From contig CAWDUP010000007.1 in assembly GCA_963805505.1 (NCBI GenBank), positions 248,001-312,000 of the forward strand: DNA of 64,000 nt, written 5' to 3'. Every line of letters begins with the position of its first letter. The first letter of the stretch is position 1. The position numbers and the translations under genes are program-made. The DNA is from JANPBY01 sp963805505 (GTDB lineage: Bacteria > Actinomycetota > Actinomycetes > DATJPE01). The notes beneath the pieces were generated by a model, which saw nothing but the letters and a program-made list of their open reading frames with translations, ran no database searches and was not told the DNA's origin. Shown here in pieces: positions 8,346-15,645 of this stretch.

Positions 8346-8963
8346 GTGGGAGATCGCGAACGGGCTTGGCGAACCGCCATGGTGTGGGCGCTAGTCGCGT
8401 TGAGCTTGGCAGGGTGCTCGGCCTTGCCCTGGGTGAGTGAGGGACCGACGCTCTACTCCCCGGTCTACGGCTCCGCTGCCCTCGGACAAGTCGGGCTCTC
8501 GCAGGGTGATCTGTGGAGCGTTGGCGACATCCCACTCTGTCTCGACGAGGCTGGATCAGTCACGATCACTCGGGTTGAACTAGTCGCGCCTACCAATGAC
8601 TTGTCGGTCGCCGCTTTTGCGGTTCGAACGGTGCCCATTGGCAAGACACCCAGGGGCGGCGGCCTCGGAGACCTCTCGACCCTGGGTATGACGCGCGCGG
8701 AACAGAAGGTTCACACCGTCACAAACATCTGCGATGAACAATCGCGAGCCAACGTCGGACTTGATGGAGCGCCGCCGGAAGGGACACCGGTACAGCGCGT
8801 CGGCCTGGCTGTAACGGTCACGTCAACGGTCCTGCCAGCGCAGGCGCAGGCCCTGCGCATCTATTACTTGACACCCTCGGGCAAAGAACGTTTCACAACG
8901 AGTCCCGTCGCGCTCGACATGTGCGCCGGGAAGATCGGCGACGACTGTCCCCCCTCTGATTAG
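8346..8963 (+). CDS. Lipoprotein, paralogue of 11102–11728
   Basis: A secreted lipoprotein: short basic N-terminus, hydrophobic VWALVALSLAGC with lipobox L-A-G-C, then a mature domain of about 180 residues containing paired Cys (IPLCLDEAGSVTITRVE, VTNICDEQS, ALDMCAGKIGDDC). It aligns along its whole length with the product of 11102–11728, and the upstream DNA also aligns. Relative to that paralogue one base is missing between the conserved ATG (8338) and the signal peptide, so the equivalent start is out of frame here; GTG 8346 or ATG 8379 must serve instead. Function unknown. Confidence 0.7.
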   Translation: MGDRERAWRTAMVWALVALSLAGCSALPWVSEGPTLYSPVYGSAALGQVGLSQGDLWSVGDIPLCLDEAGSVTITRVELVAPTNDLSVAAFAVRTVPIGKTPRGGGLGDLSTLGMTRAEQKVHTVTNICDEQSRANVGLDGAPPEGTPVQRVGLAVTVTSTVLPAQAQALRIYYLTPSGKERFTTSPVALDMCAGKIGDDCPPSD

Positions 8964-9053
8964 CGCACCGACGTGCCGTTCGCGCTCGCCTTAGAGCCCG
9001 CCGAGTCACGGTTGTGCGGGGCTCTGGCGTTGGCCCGAACTGCCTGTTATTGT

Positions 9054-9079
9054 TTATCGATACTATCGAACATCGATAA
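9054..9079 (+). promoter_or_regulatory. Palindromic operator before the DUF2975/XRE pair
   Basis: Perfect 8-bp inverted repeat TTATCGAT … ATCGATAA (9054–9061 and 9072–9079) with a 10-base spacer that itself contains another TATCGA. It ends ten bases before the DUF2975 start codon. The position fits an autoregulatory binding site for the HTH protein encoded at 9754. Confidence 0.6.
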
Positions 9080-9088
9080 GGGGAAGTG

Positions 9089-9754
9089 ATGGGATCACGA
9101 TCCGAGGGCGTGACGCGCACCGGAGTCCGTGGGTTGGAGCTTCTCCTGATTGTCGCGGCAGGGCTGGTTCTGCTCGCCACCGTCGTGGTTCCAGTGTTGA
9201 GTCCATCAGGTTTGGGCTGGGTGAATACGTCAACGTGCGGCGGTTTTGAGCTCTGCGGCGAACCGGTCGCGGTGACCGCAGAAGCGACCTTCGTAGACGG
9301 CAGGTGGCCCTACAACGACGTACCGGCCACTGGGTCCATCTACGACTTCTCCGGTCCGATCCAGATCCAAGTCAACGCCTACGCCAACTGGAGCGAGCGG
9401 CCCGTCGCGCTGCTCCTGGCAAGTGATGTGCTGTGGGGGCTGATCGCCTTCGGAATCCTGATGGCGCTGCTGTTCATCGTTCGCAGCCTTCGAGTTGGGG
9501 ACCCCTTCAATCGGCGGAACGCACGCATTGTGTTGCTCATCGCGATCCTCGTTGGGATCGGCGGAGAGCTCGCTGTCCTCCTCAACGCCTGGGGGACCAG
9601 TGCGATGCTCAGCCAGCCGGGCATCAGCGGGAACGTGGTCTCGCAGGCCTCGGTGACTCTCCTACCGGTTGCATGTGGGCTCGTCATCGCGGTGTTTGCC
9701 GAGATCTTCCGGCGCGGCGCCCTGATGCGTGAGGACGTTGAGGGGTTGGTCTGA
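9089..9754 (+). CDS. DUF2975-type membrane protein
   Basis: 221 residues. An N-terminal helix (LELLLIVAAGLVLLATVVVPVL) is followed by an exported beta-rich segment with two Cys (STCGGFELCG) and three more helices, with the family turn FIVRSLRVGDPFNRRNARIV between the last ones. DUF2975 proteins are nearly always encoded with a small Cro/CI-type regulator, as here (the TGA overlaps the next ATG). ATG 9089 follows AAGGGGA. The pair is probably a membrane sensor with its repressor, but no function is established. Confidence 0.78.
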   Translation: MGSRSEGVTRTGVRGLELLLIVAAGLVLLATVVVPVLSPSGLGWVNTSTCGGFELCGEPVAVTAEATFVDGRWPYNDVPATGSIYDFSGPIQIQVNAYANWSERPVALLLASDVLWGLIAFGILMALLFIVRSLRVGDPFNRRNARIVLLIAILVGIGGELAVLLNAWGTSAMLSQPGISGNVVSQASVTLLPVACGLVIAVFAEIFRRGALMREDVEGLV

Positions 9755-9978
9755 TGCCCGCCGATGAAGACGACCGGATCAGAGTCCAACTCGATGATCT
9801 CCTGGCCGAACGACGCATGACAGTGACTGAACTCGCTGACCGCGTCGGCATCACCAACGTGAACCTGTCCATCCTGAAGAACCAACGAGCCAAGGCCATC
9901 CGGTTCAGCACCCTCGCCGCACTTTGCAGGGAACTCGACTGCCAACCCGGCGACATCATCAGGTACGTGGACCGCTAG
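9754..9978 (+). CDS. Small XRE/Cro-type helix-turn-helix regulator
   Basis: 74 residues that are essentially one HTH domain: DLLAERRMTVTELADRVGITNVNLSILKNQRAKAI, then FSTLAALCRELDCQPGDII, the YozG-like pattern of phage-Cro-sized repressors. Its ATG overlaps the stop of the DUF2975 gene (ATGA arrangement), so translation is coupled. The likely target is the TTATCGAT palindrome at 9054–9079. Confidence 0.85.
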   Translation: MPADEDDRIRVQLDDLLAERRMTVTELADRVGITNVNLSILKNQRAKAIRFSTLAALCRELDCQPGDIIRYVDR

Positions 9979-10023
9979 ATCCAGAACACATGCCCGCCGG
10001 ATCAGCCACGCAAACTGCGACCG

Positions 10024-10066
10024 CGAAGTGCCGCTACGCATCGCCTCATGACGAGCTGATCCGGCA
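10024..10066 (+). repeat. Dispersed intergenic element, copy 2
   Basis: Matches 11057–11099 at 35 of 43 positions without gaps, including CGAAGTGCCGCTA at the left and GATCCGGCA at the right. The TGCCG and CGGCA ends are inverted repeats of each other. It lies in the gap between the XRE gene and the APH gene. Confidence 0.5.
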
Positions 10067-10141
10067 TTCTGACTCGCCACGTTGGTAGGAATCTCAGTTG
10101 CTGGGCGCGAGCGACTCAACCTAGGTTTCGAGACTGTGGCG

Positions 10142-11038
10142 ATGCACAAGGATGAGGTCCGCGCGACACCCGACCAAGTCCACCAGTTGCTGGCGTCGCA
10201 GTGTCCTCAATGGGCGGACTTGCCGGTCGTACCGTTGTCCGACGGCGCTGAGGGCACAGACCATGTTCTGTTCCGGGTCGGTGACGACCTCGTCGCGCGA
10301 ATGCCGAAGGTCGCCTATGCGGTGGAGCAGGCAGAATCAGACGCACGTTGGCTGCCGGTGCTCGGGGCGCTTCTTCCGGTGAAGGTTCCGGCTCCCGTCT
10401 ACCTCGGCAGGCCAGGATCGCGCTTTCCTTGGCCGTGGACCGTGGTCCCGTGGATGCCTGGCGTGCCGCTACCCCGAGAGGGCTGCGAGCACGTCTCCAT
10501 AGCCCAGGAGTTGGCGACCTTCGCCATGGCGCTTCACTCCCTGGACGCTAGCGACGGACCGCACCAACAGCCCGGATGGCGCGGAGCCCCGCTGATCCAC
10601 TTCGATCCCAACGTTCGACGGGTCCTCCCACGGCTGGCCGAGTTCGACGACGGGTTCGACCTGGCGGCGGCCGAAGCCGCCTGGAACATTTGTGTAGCCG
10701 CTCCTGAGTGGGCGGATGCGCCGGTATGGATCCACGGCGATCTGCAGCCGGGCAACCTGATCGTCGACGGCGGCCACTTGGCCGCAGTCATCGACTTCGG
10801 CGGTCTTGGCGTCGGGGACCCGGCACCGGACTTAGCCCCGGCGCTGTGGACGTTCACCGGCGCGGCCCGCACGGCCTATCGGGAAGCGCTCGGCCACGAC
10901 CACGCAACCTGGCTGCGAGCCTGCGGATGGGTTCTCGGGCCAGCCCTAACTGGCGTCGATTACTACCGAGAATCCTTCCCCGAGATGGCGCAGTTCGGAC
11001 GATCGACCATCGCCGCCGTCATCGCGGAGCTCGTGTAG
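10142..11038 (+). CDS. Aminoglycoside phosphotransferase family protein
   Basis: 298 residues, APH fold. HVLFRVGDDLVARMPK supplies the ATP-site strand and lysine, WTVVPWMPGVPLP is the hinge, VWIHGDLQPGNLIVDGG is the catalytic loop (His-x-Asp, Asn) and AVIDFGGLGVGDPAPDLAPA is the metal Asp segment. It is typical of the large group of actinomycete APH genes with unknown substrates. ATG 10142 is chosen; GTG 10136 or 10082 are alternatives. It is a single gene flanked by the dispersed element. Confidence 0.85.
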   Translation: MHKDEVRATPDQVHQLLASQCPQWADLPVVPLSDGAEGTDHVLFRVGDDLVARMPKVAYAVEQAESDARWLPVLGALLPVKVPAPVYLGRPGSRFPWPWTVVPWMPGVPLPREGCEHVSIAQELATFAMALHSLDASDGPHQQPGWRGAPLIHFDPNVRRVLPRLAEFDDGFDLAAAEAAWNICVAAPEWADAPVWIHGDLQPGNLIVDGGHLAAVIDFGGLGVGDPAPDLAPALWTFTGAARTAYREALGHDHATWLRACGWVLGPALTGVDYYRESFPEMAQFGRSTIAAVIAELV

Positions 11039-11056
11039 GAAAGCACGTCCCATGCG

Positions 11057-11106
11057 CGAAGTGCCGCTATCGATCGCATCGGAACGAGCCGATCCGGCAG
11101 TATGCG
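11057..11106 (+). repeat. Dispersed intergenic element, copy 3
   Basis: The best copy: CGAAGTGCCGC at the left and GATCCGGCAGTATGCG at the right, able to fold (TGCCG/CGGCA outer, ATCGG/CCGAT inner). The start codon of the second lipoprotein (11102) lies inside its right end. Confidence 0.5.
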
Positions 11107-11728
11107 AGGCATGGGGAATGGCGAAGGGCCTCGCCGACGCGCGGCGGTTTGTGCGCTAGTCGCGCTGAGTTTGTCAGGGTGCTCAGCGCTGCCGTGGGTT
11201 GACGAAGGACCGATGCTCTACTCGCCGGTCAACGGCGGTGTTGGCGTGGCGCTGCCCAACATCTCACCGGGAGAGTTCTTGAGCGAGTCCATGCCCCTTT
11301 GTATCGATGAGGCGGGGACGGTGACGATCACCCGCGTTGAACCCATCGACCCTGCCGACGAACTGTCGATACTTGACTTCGCCGTTCGCACAACCCACCC
11401 CGGAGCTACACCACTTGGCGCGGCTCAAGGTGACCTTTCAGCCATGGGCTTGACGCCGAAGGAGCAAGCGGTGCACGAGGTCACCAACGTTTGCAACGAA
11501 CTACTGCGAGCCAACGTAGGCCTTGAAGGCGCGCCCCCCGACGGGACACCAGATCCGCGAGTAGACCTCGTCATTGCCTTCAGTGCAACGGCAGTGCCTG
11601 CGCATACCGAAGCCATTCGGATCTACTACTCCACCGCTTCGGGAGAAGAGCGCTCGACGACGAGCCCCTTGACGATCGACTTGTGCGAAGGGAAGGTGAG
11701 CGACTTTGGCTGTCCCCGCAGCGGGTAG
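11102..11728 (+). CDS. Lipoprotein, paralogue of 8346–8963
   Basis: 208 residues: basic leader (GEGPRRRAAV), hydrophobic CALVALSLSGC with lipobox L-S-G-C, then a Cys-containing extracytoplasmic domain (MPLCIDEAGTVTITRVEPID, VTNVCNELLRANVGLEGAPP, IDLCEGKVSDFGC). It aligns collinearly with the lipoprotein at 8346 and more loosely with the one at 11914. The intact leader here shows the other copy to be one base short near its start. Function unknown. Confidence 0.75.
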   Translation: MRGMGNGEGPRRRAAVCALVALSLSGCSALPWVDEGPMLYSPVNGGVGVALPNISPGEFLSESMPLCIDEAGTVTITRVEPIDPADELSILDFAVRTTHPGATPLGAAQGDLSAMGLTPKEQAVHEVTNVCNELLRANVGLEGAPPDGTPDPRVDLVIAFSATAVPAHTEAIRIYYSTASGEERSTTSPLTIDLCEGKVSDFGCPRSG

Positions 11729-11782
11729 TTCAAGTCGCGATCCGATGTTCCGCACCTTATAGCCGATCGCCAACAACCGAAC

Positions 11783-11812
11783 CGAGTGCCGTTCTAGATC
11801 GCCTTCTGCGAG
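11783..11812 (+). repeat. Dispersed intergenic element, copy 4 (partial)
   Basis: GTGCCGTTCTAGATCGCCTT here matches ATGCCGTTCTCGATCGCCTT of copy 1 with two mismatches. It lies downstream of the second lipoprotein gene, between convergent genes. Confidence 0.4.
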
Positions 11813-11913
11813 GGAACAGGGCATAGACATCACCAGGGTTTGAGCGAGCTGGCTGGCGCTCCGGGTGAGCACGATGTGCCACAGGCTGAGTTGCCCTCGC
11901 GAGCCAATCGGTT

Positions 11914-12471
11914 TCAGTCCCGCCACGCATTGCACTTGACACCCTTCGGGGCGCAGATCGTCATAGTGAGATCCACATCCTCGGACCATACGTTCACGCC
12001 ATCGGTGTACACGACGGTCACCGAATCCACCCTCGTACGGCCCTCCTCAACCACCCGGTACCCCATCAAGAACGCATTCTTCTCAAACCGCTGCCCCGCC
12101 TGATCTTCAACCGAAGGCATCGGGATGCTGGTCAAGGGGTGGACGCGATCCTTCTTGCTGTAGGGAGTCGGCCACCCTGGTCTCTCGTCGAAGTACACAT
12201 ACTTCCTGGAGTCATCTAGAGACCGAGCGCCGAGGTACTCCAGGCCGTCGCCGTTGATCGAAGGCGTTAGCGAAAGCACGGTTAGTGGGACATCGCCTGT
12301 ATTGCGGAGAGACAGGTATCCATTGGTGAAGACTGTGCCGACATCTAACGTGTCCACCCAGCCGGAGTGCTGATCATCGTTGATTGGCCCCTCGCCGCCA
12401 CCATCTGAAGAACCGCATCCGGCGACGGCGAGCGCACAGGCAAAGAGAACGATCCAGAGACGACGAGTCAC
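11914..12471 (-). CDS. Lipoprotein of unknown function
   Basis: 185 residues: leader MTRRLWIVLFACALAVAGC with lipobox A-V-A-G-C, a low-complexity Ser/Gly linker, then a beta-rich domain (YLSLRNTGDVPLTVLSLTP … DLTMTICAPKGVKC). Its layout and C-terminal Cys pair recall the two plus-strand lipoproteins nearby, suggesting a divergent third member of the same family. It is transcribed toward the second lipoprotein gene. No recognised domain. Confidence 0.7.
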   Translation of the reverse strand: MTRRLWIVLFACALAVAGCGSSDGGGEGPINDDQHSGWVDTLDVGTVFTNGYLSLRNTGDVPLTVLSLTPSINGDGLEYLGARSLDDSRKYVYFDERPGWPTPYSKKDRVHPLTSIPMPSVEDQAGQRFEKNAFLMGYRVVEEGRTRVDSVTVVYTDGVNVWSEDVDLTMTICAPKGVKCNAWRD

Positions 12472-12682
12472 CAGACTCTCACCCTGCCCTCAGTTCTGGA
12501 TTGCCGAATCCAGGTTAGAGGAGCAGGGGGCACCCTGCCGGGAATCCCGCCAGCAGGTCCTAGTGCGCCAGTGACCAGCGCACGTCACACCCGCTCGGTA
12601 TGTGTCGTTCGCGCTCGGGTCGGTAGTTGGCTGCCCGCGTGTCGCCTCTGGGCAACACGCGCCGCGGGTGGACGATCCGCGA

Positions 12683-13054
12683 GTGAGCGCAACCGTCGTC
12701 GTGGTCGTCCAGCGTGACTGGGCGGACTGGCTGCTGGGGGTCGGCTCGCTCGTGCTCGCGGCGGTCGCCGTCGGCATCGCGGTGTGGGCGCAGTGGTCGG
12801 TGCGCCGCGAGCGCCGGAAGGCCGCAGACATCGAGACCGCCTGGCGGGTGCTGGAGACGTTCCGCACCTGGCACGGCACCCAGCAGACGCAGCGGTCGGT
12901 GCTGACCGCGCTGCTGCTGACCCTTCGCGCCGACGACTACCCGCTGCTCCGGCTCTGGGTCGCACCGCCGGACGGCTACGAGCCGGACAACGCGGCGCTG
13001 GAGGCGGCCATCGCGGGGGAGTACGCGGCGGTGGTCGAGCGCCGCCTCGCGTAG
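12683..13054 (+). CDS. Single-helix membrane protein of unknown function
   Basis: About 123 residues if GTG 12683 starts it (GTG 12668 and a start at 12602 are also in frame). One transmembrane helix (WLLGVGSLVLAAVAVGIAVWAQ) lies near the N-terminus, followed by a basic stop-transfer run (RRERRKA) and a helical cytoplasmic region. The base composition is clearly coding. No family recognised. A short hairpin follows at 13075–13089, before the tRNA cluster. Confidence 0.55.
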   Translation: MSATVVVVVQRDWADWLLGVGSLVLAAVAVGIAVWAQWSVRRERRKAADIETAWRVLETFRTWHGTQQTQRSVLTALLLTLRADDYPLLRLWVAPPDGYEPDNAALEAAIAGEYAAVVERRLA

Positions 13055-13208
13055 CCAGAGCGGGTCGGCCGAGCGCCGGTCGCACCGGCCGTCGGTGCTC
13101 GTCTCTCGGGCGGCGCTCCGGCCCGGTTTCCGCGCCGTTCTGGGCCCGTAGTGGGCCCGGATTCGCGGCGTTGTTCTGGAAACGGGATCTGACCTGGAAC
13201 TTTGTCGG

Positions 13209-13283
13209 TGGGCGATACAGGACTTGAACCTGTGACCTCTTCCGTGTCAGGGAAGCGCGCTAGCCAGACTGCGCCAATCGCCC
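13209..13283 (-). tRNA. tRNA-Val (GAC)
   Basis: 75-nt cloverleaf. The acceptor stem GGGCGAT pairs with ATCGCCC, the anticodon arm is CTTCC–CTGACAC–GGAAG with anticodon GAC, and the T-loop is GTTCAAGTC. The discriminator base is A; CCA is not encoded. Confidence 0.93.
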
Positions 13284-13351
13284 GTGCCTTGCCGTTCAGC
13301 GTTCGCCGTTCATTTGTGCCAAAACTCGATCGCGTCGCACCGTCTCCGGCG

Positions 13352-13422
13352 AGGTGGAGACGGGATTTGAACCCGTGTAGACGGCTTTGCAGGCCGTTGC
13401 CTCGCCTCTCGGCCACTCCACC
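13352..13422 (-). tRNA. tRNA-Cys (GCA)
   Basis: 71-nt cloverleaf. The acceptor stem GGTGGAG pairs with CTCCACC and the discriminator is U as expected for tRNA-Cys. The anticodon arm contains CTGCAAA (anticodon GCA) and the T-arm GTTCAAATC. It is the second of three tRNA genes transcribed leftward. Confidence 0.93.
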
Positions 13423-13480
13423 AGGAGTGAGGCGACATCACAACACACGCGACGTACGCCGTGCCCGATGAGCCCCTCCG

Positions 13481-13553
13481 AGCGGACGACGGGGTTCGAA
13501 CCCGCGACCTTCACCTTGGCAAGGTGACGCGCTACCAACTGCGCTACGTCCGC
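13481..13553 (-). tRNA. tRNA-Gly (GCC)
   Basis: 73-nt cloverleaf. The acceptor stem GCGGACG pairs with CGTCCGC, the anticodon arm is TCACC–TTGCCAA–GGTGA (anticodon GCC), and the T-loop is GTTCGAACC. It is first in the leftward tRNA series Gly–Cys–Val. Confidence 0.93.
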
Positions 13554-13662
13554 ACACCGAGAGTCACGAAAGTCCCCTCGGGTGAGCAGCAAACAATAGC
13601 CGATCGGGATCGACCCGACCAAAGCGCTCTCAGCGGGTCGACAGTCCCGGCACTATCGAGGG

Positions 13663-14580
13663 ATGAGCATCGACGTGGCCGGTGAGGATCCCCTGTGGCC
13701 ACGGGCGTCGGACTGGCTCGCCAACGGGCCAGGAGGCCGCCAGGTGGATCTGGCGGTCCTCGGGGTCCCCGCTCATCGCACCTCACTCTCGCCCACCAAC
13801 GCGCAGGCGACGCCACCGGCCATCCGGGCGGCCCTGGCCCGCTACAGCACCTGGTCCTCCTCCCGCCAAGCTGATCTCGAGCTCCTCGCCGTCCAGGACC
13901 TCGGCGATATGCCGGAGCCAGATTCGTACGAAGAAGACACCGAACTGGAGGTCGCGGATGTCGACCCGTCGGCCCGGCTGCTGATCGGCCTCGGCGGCGA
14001 CAACTCGATCACTTACGCCCTTGCTCGCGGCCTGTTCGGAGCGGAGATCCACAAGGCCGGACTGGTGACCGTCGACGGCCAGTACGGACTGCGTGACGGC
14101 ACTAACAACCAGTCCGCCGTACGCCGCCTCATCGAGGCCGGGATGGCCCCGAACCATGTGGTCCAACTAGGGATCAACGACTGGACCAACAGCCGGCTGT
14201 ACGCCGAGCGCGCCCGCACCTGGGGGGTTCGGGTCACCGGACGCGAGGAGATTGCCGCGCGCGGCATGACCCCCTGCATGCGTGACGCGCTGGACATCGC
14301 TTCGCGCGGGGGTGGTGGGGTCTTCGTCGACCTCGACCTGAGCGTCTGCGACCGGTCGATCGCACCGGCCTGCCCGGCCAGCGTCCCCGGCGGAATCTCC
14401 GCGAACGACCTGCGGGAAGCGGCCTTTCTTGCCGGTCAGCACCAAACCGTGGAGGGCATCGACATCACCGAGGTCGACGCGACGGCGGACGGCGACGACG
14501 GCCGCACTGTACGGCTGGCCGCGATCTGTCTTCTTGAGGCCTCGGCCGGTCTGGTCCGCCGGCACGGCCTCAGGTCGTAG
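13663..14580 (+). CDS. Arginase/formimidoylglutamase-family protein with degraded metal site
   Basis: 305 residues with ureohydrolase topology. The family landmarks appear in order but altered: GGDNS instead of GGDHS, VDGQYGLRDG where DAHxDxR is expected, and VDLDLSVCDR, which keeps the Asp-x-Asp. The text around them (SAVRRLIEAG, VVQLGINDW, CPASVPGGIS, ITEVDATADGDDGRT) matches actinomycete HutG-type members well. The His of GGDHS, and the His and second Asp of DAHxD, are replaced, so a binuclear Mn site looks impossible; a non-enzymatic or changed role is likely. It lies directly upstream of pabB. Confidence 0.75.
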   Translation: MSIDVAGEDPLWPRASDWLANGPGGRQVDLAVLGVPAHRTSLSPTNAQATPPAIRAALARYSTWSSSRQADLELLAVQDLGDMPEPDSYEEDTELEVADVDPSARLLIGLGGDNSITYALARGLFGAEIHKAGLVTVDGQYGLRDGTNNQSAVRRLIEAGMAPNHVVQLGINDWTNSRLYAERARTWGVRVTGREEIAARGMTPCMRDALDIASRGGGGVFVDLDLSVCDRSIAPACPASVPGGISANDLREAAFLAGQHQTVEGIDITEVDATADGDDGRTVRLAAICLLEASAGLVRRHGLRS

Positions 14581-14589
14581 CCTCAGCCG

Positions 14590-15645
14590 GTGCCTCCCTC
14601 ACCCGACCTGGGCGCTCGGCAGGGTGACGACCCGGCTTGGGCCTACTTCGCTGGCGTGCTGGCAACCGATCTGGTGGAGGTCACCGACGAGCTTTCGGCC
14701 CTGGACGGCCCTGGCTGGTGGGCGGTCGTGATCACCTACGAGGGCCGGGTGACGTGCGCCAGGTTCTCGACTGTTCGGGAGGCTGCGCTGCCCGGGGCGT
14801 CGGGCGGGTGGGTGCCGGATCCGCTGACTTGGCGGACCTCTCTCGAGCGGTCGGCCTACCTGGCGGCCGTGGAGGCAGTTCGGGCGGCGGTGGCCGAGGG
14901 GGAGGTCTATCAGGCAAACATCTGCCGGGTGCTGTCCTCCCACCTCTCGGGGCGTGTGGACCTGGCAGATCTCGCGCGTCGGCTGGCAGCTGGCAACCCG
15001 GCGCCGTACGCCGGAGTTGTTGATCTGCCCGGTCACGGCGTGCGGGTCGTGACTGCATCGCCGGAGCTGTTCTTGTCTCGACGGGGAGACGTGGTCGAGT
15101 CCCATCCGATCAAGGGGACTGCCACCTCGGCAACCGCGATGCTGCCCAAGGACGAGGCGGAGAATGTCATGATCGTCGATCTCGTGCGCAACGACCTGGG
15201 TCGCGTGTGCGAGGTGGGAACGGTCGCCGTACCCGAGCTGCTCGCGGTCGAAGAGCATCCTGGGTTGGTTCACCTAGTGTCCAGGGTCCGCGGCCGGCTG
15301 CGAGCAGACGTGGGGTGGTCGGAACTGATCGAGGCAACCTTCCCTCCGGGGTCTGTCACTGGTGCCCCGAAGTCCACGGCCGTACAGATCATCGACCGGT
15401 TGGAGAGCGGACCTCGGGGCCCCTACTGCGGTGCAATCGGTTGGGTGGACGGCGACACGCAGACAGCTGCGCTGGCCGTCGGTATCCGCACGTTCTGGCT
15501 CGAAGACGGCATGCTGAACTTCGGCACCGGCGCCGGGATCACGTGGGGCTCGGACCCGGCCAAGGAATGGGACGAGACCGAGCTGAAGGCTGCCAGGCTC
15601 ATCGGGATAGCGGCAGGGTCGGCCGGGGCGAGGGAGGGCGCGTGA
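14590..15645 (+). CDS. pabB: Aminodeoxychorismate synthase component I
   Basis: 351 residues of the chorismate-utilising family. SHPIKGTATS contains the PIKGT lysine that marks p-aminobenzoate synthases (anthranilate synthases have PIAGT). Other landmarks are EVYQANICRVL, DEAENVMIVDLVRNDLGRVC, PPGSVTGAPK and GTGAGITWGSDP. It would form aminodeoxychorismate from chorismate with ammonia supplied by a PabA glutaminase encoded elsewhere. GTG 14590 starts nine bases after the preceding gene, and the end overlaps pabC by four bases, so the pair is translationally coupled for folate synthesis. Confidence 0.93.
   Translation: MPPSPDLGARQGDDPAWAYFAGVLATDLVEVTDELSALDGPGWWAVVITYEGRVTCARFSTVREAALPGASGGWVPDPLTWRTSLERSAYLAAVEAVRAAVAEGEVYQANICRVLSSHLSGRVDLADLARRLAAGNPAPYAGVVDLPGHGVRVVTASPELFLSRRGDVVESHPIKGTATSATAMLPKDEAENVMIVDLVRNDLGRVCEVGTVAVPELLAVEEHPGLVHLVSRVRGRLRADVGWSELIEATFPPGSVTGAPKSTAVQIIDRLESGPRGPYCGAIGWVDGDTQTAALAVGIRTFWLEDGMLNFGTGAGITWGSDPAKEWDETELKAARLIGIAAGSAGAREGA

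Noticed and set aside
13075..13089. Rho-independent terminator (GCCGGT-CGC-ACCGGC hairpin)
   Set aside because: The stem is only six pairs and no T run follows on either strand; it may be chance in GC-rich DNA.
13209..13283. tRNA-Val as an integration site for the left-hand accessory region
   Set aside because: No second copy of the tRNA 3' end longer than eight bases (TGGGCGAT near 3665) and no integrase gene are visible to the left.
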